A stretch of 64,000 nt of DNA from Mytilisepta virgata (taxonomy: Eukaryota > Mollusca > Bivalvia > Mytilida > Mytilidae), in NCBI GenBank assembly GCA_028015205.1, contig CM051517.1, positions 61,317,455 to 61,381,454 of the forward strand, read 5' to 3'. Positions 58,240 to 64,000 of the stretch are shown here, piece after piece. The translations under genes were made by a program, and so were the position numbers. Below the pieces are notes generated by a model. The model searched no databases, was not told the origin of the DNA, and was given only the letters and a program-made list of their open reading frames with translations. The number at the start of each line of letters is the position of its first letter. The first letter of the stretch is position 1.

Positions 58240-61061
58240 TAGGACATAATATATACCTTGACAAACTTGAAACCAAAGCATCTTTAAGACTGTGAAAACA
58301 ATTTTAGTGAAAGAGTAGTAATCACAGTGAAACTGCGGACTTTTTAAAAACTATAATGGGGTACAACTATAATATAGCCCTTATACTTGTAACTAAAATA
58401 TCACAAACCAAAACAACAAAACGCAACAAAAAAATCGTCCTATGTTTATGTACTGAAGAAGAATGGGGAAGGGGTTAAAGTCTGGAATTTTCATATAGGA
58501 TATTAAGAGACATTTTGTGTGCGGTAATATATCATATCTTTGTCTTTACTGGAAAGCAGACTGGACAATGATGAAAGCAGGCTAAATTGTCTTTGAAGGG
58601 CCTTAACGGGAGCTCAAATATCCTTCGAGATTACCAGAGTACACTGTATTTACTCTATCGAATTGAAAGTTAAAATATCATGATGTGTCTGTGTGTATGT
58701 GTGTGTTAAAAACCTTTACATTTTTTTTTTTAATTTCTTGTGGTTTACGTAAATTAGTATTATTAATATCTTTGCCGTAGTATATAGGCATGACATCTCA
58801 TACAATAATCCAAAAGCAAAAATATATTTTTCTTTCAACGTGTTATCATAAAAACAATATATAAATAAGTTCTTATTTATAATTATTATTAAAATTTTAT
58901 GCCTTTTTTATTTTGGTGTTTTTTCCTCATTTTTTTCAATGATAAAGTGCATCTGTGATTCAGATTATGTTTTTAAAAATAGAAATTGTAGTTAAAAAGA
59001 GACTCCTAAATCAATCATATGTCTTATTTTGCTCTGTTATCTATCATATGTTTGTACAGTCATATATAATTTAGAAGTTTATTATTGATATTAAATTACA
59101 ATTTTGTTATTGACATTAATGTAAGTTTTATTATGTGTAGTGTTGTGTGACATAAATGTTAAAAAGCCATGCAATATTTGACAACATGTTTTATTTCCTG
59201 TATATTATGAAATACAAATTTTCAGAAAAAAAATCTTTTCATTCTTCCTGTGTCCTTCTTTTGAGAATCTGGATAAGAAATCATTTAATTCTTTCTCTAA
59301 TTTTTATCTATTCAGTTAAAAAGGGATTTTTCTGTAATATCTGGTGAAGAGTCATAACTTCAAAATTTCAAAAATAAACTGAGTTACATAAAAATTTGTA
59401 AGTTGCAAGAGACAACATTTCTCTTTGATTGAAATGTTGTTTAAAGTAATTTAATGCAATACATTTCACATAATAGATTTTGTTATAAACCATCTGATTA
59501 CTACAAAACTTCTATCATAGGGTTATAGATTTCAAAAATTGCTTGGTGCTGTTAAAGCGTTTTATAATATCAATTTTTTTTATCTACATACCCAGCTTCC
59601 AGAAAAGCACCTATCATGAACGGGTTTTCCCATCCTTGTTTCTACTGTAATATAGTTAATAAATGCAAAAGTCTTGCTAGTAACCCACAGAAACTTGGCA
59701 GTTACTTAAGATCTTTTCACAGTAAGGGCTACAAATATGAAATTATGTGTAATTCTGTAAAAATTGCTCTTCCTCCCAATGACTTGAAGACTTTAAATTC
59801 ATACTGCACTCTAACGATAACTGCTGACTTCTATTCAACTCTATGACGAGATAGCATAAAACCCTTTATTTCGTATAGTAAAGCGACATTATCCGACCTG
59901 CAGCTATGAGAGCCTTAGCTAGCACTACAGTTAAAACGAGTACATGCTGACCCTGCTATCTAACTAATGTACCGTCCACTCTAATTTTGCAGGTCTAACA
60001 AGCGGTCATCTTGTTGGTAATCGGTTTTTAATGTATTTTAGGGTGCCTGGAAAGATAGGGGGTTGGGTACCCATAAAACCGGATTAACCCAACCACTGTT
60101 CAGTGTTTGCACCAAGTCAGACTATCCTGACTCTCTGTTGTGTTCATGTTTGCGGTTTGTACTCTTTTATGTCATTTTTCGGAGTTCTGTCGGTTGGGTT
60201 GCTTTGATTAAATGGTGTGCCATTGTTTACATTTCCTGTTATCCATTTTGCTGTTTATTTTAGAGCAGTTTCATTTATTCTGTACATTTGTTACAATTTT
60301 TTATTAAAATTTTAAATTTTTATTTTTTATATCTTGCTAAGCATCATTATTTTCTTTTCTTTTTAAGGCCCATTAAACTCGAACGCCTCGGTTGTCTCGT
60401 GGTAGCATGCTCGCCCCGAGTGCGGAAGGTCGCGGGTTTAATTCCCCGCCTGGCCAAACCAATTGGGATGTGGTGCTTCTACGCGGCATTTAGTAGCAAG
60501 AGCAAAGACTGGTCGGCTCGGAGTCGTATGTTATATGTAAATTAAAAAAAATACCATAGGGATATTCGGAGGAGGGGAAAATCGAAAATAACTGACAAAT
60601 TCCAGAGAACAACGAAGACAAGACCAAAACAATACAAACACTACACTTAAAAACTGATGATCAATTGCTATTTTAAAGAACTCTTCAACCTCAAGAACTT
60701 GTGTATTTTTACTGCGGATAGAAGTTGTCCCATATTGTCTTCTAAAATAAAACTTCTTTTTAAACATACAACTGGGACTTTTACCAGATGCACACGTTTC
60801 TAATTCAACAATCGGTGGTTGAGAAAAAAAATGTCGATATCGGTCAGTTTACATGCATTTGTACATGTATATGATATGACAGTCACATAATCATAAACCG
60901 TTAGATGAACCGGTTGACTGACTTTCATATGAACATCTATATGCGGTATCGATTCATTATTGAAGACCTTCTATTCCGTGACAAATAAATTCAAACACCT
61001 ACGAAACGGATGTGTGACTTTAATGTTAGTACAGAATAAGCAATTTAAATATATTTTCAAC
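58240..61061. other. Region between the ependymin-like and FkbM genes
   Basis: Contains the 3' flank of the ependymin-like gene, AT-rich DNA, a 76-codon frame at 59616-59846 with no recognised homology, and a SINE at 60375-60540. No supported gene. Confidence 0.5.
60375..60540 (+). mobile_element. tRNA-derived SINE (family A), truncated
   Basis: The head GCCTCGGTTGTCTCGTGGTA followed by GCATGC and GGTCGCGGGTTTAATTCCCC shows A-box and B-box features; the body GGTGCTTCTACGCGGC, AGAGCAAAGACTGGTCGGCT matches the copies at 12785 and 26303. It stops after GGAGTCGTATG, so the 3' part is missing. Confidence 0.8.
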
Positions 61062-61983
61062 ATGGCGAATAAAACATGGCTTGTATATCCGAAGATTAAA
61101 TATTGGATAATTGTGCTTTTTAATTATTCTATTGTTCCGTAATTTTGTCCCTGGTAACGAAGATCTTGTGTCAGAGGCTAAGTTTCACTCGTGCGAAAAG
61201 CGATTTGGTAAGATTCTAGATACACATATTCAAGTATATAATTCTATAGACATTGCAAATTCATACAATATTACCGGTATCATTCTCGGATGTGGGACAT
61301 ACAAATTGTCGAGTCCACGTGGATCAAAGAACAAAGTGACATGGTCACAATGCGGTCAGGACAGGTACCTTGACGAAAAATTTGAGCAAAAACGAAACGG
61401 ATTTTTCGTGGAAGTCGGTGGATATGATGGAGAATCGTTTTCTAACACATTGTTTTTCGAAAAAGAACGTGGTTGGTCCGGAGTTTTAGTTGAAGCTCAT
61501 CCGTACGTATCAAAACTAATGTTTAGGAAAGACCGGAAGTGTTACATGATAAATGCTTGCATTAGCAGTACTGTTCCATGCATGAGCTTTGTCCTAGCCG
61601 GTGCAATCACTTCTGCAAAGGAAACTTTAACAAGACAACACAAAAAGCGTATTTACAGAGAAGATAAAATATATAAGGGCAAGCACCCCCATTGGATGCA
61701 TTCCACAGAAACTGTTGACGTCAAATGTTATTCTTTAGTTTCAATATTAAAAGCATTGAATAGAACACATGTCGACTATTTTTCTTTGGATGTTGAGGGA
61801 GCAGAAATGTTTATTTTAAAATCTATAGATTGGGATAAAATGGATATCGAGTGGTTTACCATAGAAACGGATCAACATCGTGATGAAATATTAAAATCTA
61901 TGAAAGACCATGATTATAAGTGGATTGGACATCTCCCTCCAAAACAGCGTCTTGGTGATGATATATTTAAGAAAATAAGATAA
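61062..61983 (+). CDS. FkbM-family methyltransferase, single exon, start disrupted by a frameshift
   Basis: SAM-dependent methyltransferase of the FkbM class; substrate unknown. The main frame runs from 61111 (preceded by TAA at 61108) to TAA at 61981-61983. SAM-binding motif FFVEVGGYDGESFSNT lies near 61402-61449, then GWSGVLVEAHP, and YFSLDVEGAEMFILK near 61776-61820, all family hallmarks. The main frame has no ATG before the domain; its first codon is TTG, not credible in an animal. An ATG at 61062 opens MANKTWLVYPKIKYWIIVLF in another frame, which resembles the start of a type II membrane anchor that continues in the main frame as LIILLF. The two join if one T of the run at 61117-61121 is absent, so this is either an assembly indel or a broken allele. 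A tiny intron is less likely. Confidence 0.82.
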
Positions 61984-63767
61984 TAATACCACAAATATTC
62001 TCTTTTTCATTGAATGATGTGCAATCTAGATTTTGAAAAGACATTGAAAATATAAGAGGCTGATCTTAAACACCTCCAAATAATGTCTGAGTATACAACG
62101 ACTTTATATGTATCATAGAAAGTCTGGAGTCCATCCGTAAGTACTGCAAGCCAATATTAAAGAGTTTCAAAAAGGTTTAACGATATGTCATTGTTTATAT
62201 GAATAATAAGTAAGTGCAAGAGAGGTCATCGTTGTCATCACATATAGCAACACAAATGGAAGATCAAACAGAAAAGTAATTATAGATAAAATCTTCCTTT
62301 GGTATCGTAGTGCACGTGCAAGTATTTTTTGCCTTAATCAGATTGTCAATTGCAGACAAAAACGATGTTGTTAGGAGCTTTGTCAGTTGGTACAATGACA
62401 TATTGACAATTGTCAACAAAATTAGTCTTTGTACTGCCATGCGTATTATTATTATTTTTTAATTACCATGAGAAAACATAACTAGTGAACGTTCCTTAAA
62501 AAAAATATAATCACTCCAAAATATGATACAATTTCAAATATATACAGCGATTATATGAATTTTCCAAGCATAACCCGTTTGATAGTTCCGAAAACTATCA
62601 AGAATTCTGATTGGTTGATAGACGGGGTATTTTTTTACATATCATCTCATTTTCCCTTAACATATACAAGCGTGGTATTTGATATATGGATTTGTCCTTT
62701 TTACCCTCTACAGATGAGTATTTTGGAAAAACTTTCCCTTTATCATCGCTATGTTTTGATAAATGATATTCGGTGTATTGCACAGATATATCATAAGTGG
62801 TCTGGATATTTGTTTTGAGACTAAATATCCCTCAGGATATTTTACCGTCTCTCGACTAGTATTTCTTTTCGCAAACATCTCTACCGATCATGATATATCT
62901 GTTTAAAAGACTAACACCTGGATGATAAAGTACCAAACTTGTTAATTTTTAACTAGCCCAAACATGTCAAGTACTAAGTGGCTACTGGTTTTACTAAAGT
63001 TTGTGTTGATCTGAGTACGAATGACGGAATTATTAGTACAAACCTCTTTTTTTTCACTCCTATGCATGAAAAAAATACAGGGTTAGAAACAGAACACTTC
63101 TACACATGAATAAAAAACAGTACTTCTTATTTCTTTCAATGTATTCACCTGTAAAATCAAATCACAACATGGTCATTAACAAAATTATGATCACTACTCT
63201 ATTAAAAGTAAGGCTGTGAGTTCGAGGTGTATTCGTTTCCTATTAATTGAAAATAATTGCAAGTTTTTGCTACATTCCATGTATAACCATTACGTTAAAA
63301 CTGGCTTAAAATCCTAATAATAATAAAAGCAAATAAGACAGATACATTTAGGAATACATGTATTACCTTAGGTTTCATTTGAATGCAACGTTTTTGTAAA
63401 GTTGATTTTCCTAGGATGACGTTAAAAAAATTTCACGCCATCAATTCTGCAGATGATACCCTCCGAGATGACAGCACGCGCAAAACGTTACTTCTGGATC
63501 TTAAAAGTTCATAAGAATGGAGACAACACTATTGTTTTCTAATGTTTGCCGGGATCAATTTTCGATTTGATGGTTGCAAATACCTGTTTACTTTCTCAGC
63601 TAACGCGTAGCCAGTAAACTCAGTCTGCAACCATTCAATCCACAACTGATTTCGGTAGATATTAAAATACAATATAATTATCTCTTCTTACCACTTACAT
63701 GTACTTGGTACCTCTGCTAGGGAAGCTCCAGCTCATTTGCTAGTATATTTGGCTAATATTAATACCT
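61984..63767. other. Downstream flank, no gene seen
   Basis: AT-rich sequence with a small hairpin GATAGTT...AACTATC near 62580-62598 beside TGATTGGTTGATAGACGGGG, and short overlapping frames on both strands (62555-62818) that lack homology. Nothing else is supported. Confidence 0.5.
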
Positions 63768-64000
63768 TAAAAGCGCAGCATGATACGACCGCAAAGTGTC
63801 GACAGGTAAAAAATTAAAATAAATGTGGACATATTATTATGCTTTACGCAATAAAGTGTTGGATAATATAATATAAATTACACAGAAATATTGGATCTAC
63901 CACAAAATCAGATGAAAAAGAAGACAAAAATTACATATCAAGCCACATTGCCATTTCAATTCCTTATATCTCAAAAACCATAAAAGATAGAAGAAATGTG
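63768..64000 (+). mobile_element. Start of a second copy of the 34357-36296 element, cut by the window end
   Basis: AAGCGCAGCATGATACGACCGC followed by a GTGTCGAC segment and ATGTGGACAT matches the left end of the 34357 element (GCGCAGCTTGATACGACCGC, then ATGGACACAT). The right end lies beyond the window. Confidence 0.65.

Noticed and set aside
59616..59846. 76-codon frame beginning MNGFSHPCFYCN
   Set aside because: No homology recognised, no neighbouring exons and no promoter; it may be a transposon remnant but cannot be supported as a gene.
60378..60450. Second tRNA-like sequence
   Set aside because: Shares its downstream body with SINEs at 12785 and 26303, so it is a SINE head rather than a tRNA gene.

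Overview
The window looks like nuclear DNA from a bivalve mollusc, most likely a mytilid mussel. It is AT-rich, genes are split by many introns with GT-AG junctions, and introns and intergenic DNA are packed with tRNA-derived SINEs, short inverted-repeat elements, decayed LINE ends and simple repeats. Taxon assignment is inference from gene similarity and repeat style; no marker gene is present.

Five protein-coding genes can be built exon by exon, and in the four spliced models every splice phase closes in frame. From left to right they are: (1) a Cdc25 dual-specificity phosphatase on the minus strand (789-5343, 8 coding exons, 343 aa); (2) a clathrin interactor 1/epsinR gene on the minus strand (12584-45952, 17 coding exons, 698 aa) whose introns hold most of the mobile DNA; (3) a beta-microseminoprotein-like secreted 10-cysteine protein on the minus strand (49771-51197, 3 exons, 113 aa); (4) an ependymin-related (EPDR-like) secreted protein on the plus strand (53773-58239, 5 exons, 208 aa); (5) an intronless FkbM-family methyltransferase on the plus strand (61062-61983) whose likely membrane anchor is out of frame with the rest by one base.

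The left 46 kb carries housekeeping genes: mitotic entry (Cdc25) and trans-Golgi/endosome vesicle traffic (CLINT1). The right 18 kb carries extracellular or membrane products. The microseminoprotein-like and ependymin-like genes are head to head, each with its own TATA-like box, about 2.6 kb apart.

Mobile DNA includes a TTAA-flanked piggyBac-type MITE inserted in a SINE with a clean empty site, a hAT-type element with a perfect 8-bp target duplication, three TTAA-flanked 386-389 bp MITEs (two of them in inverted orientation around seven CLINT1 exons), several other TIR or foldback elements, and two families ending in strong hairpins. The most unusual structure is an array of 16 near-identical 19-bp units at the end of a CLINT1 exon in which every unit repeats the splice-donor sequence. 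No complete new multi-gene system was recognised.
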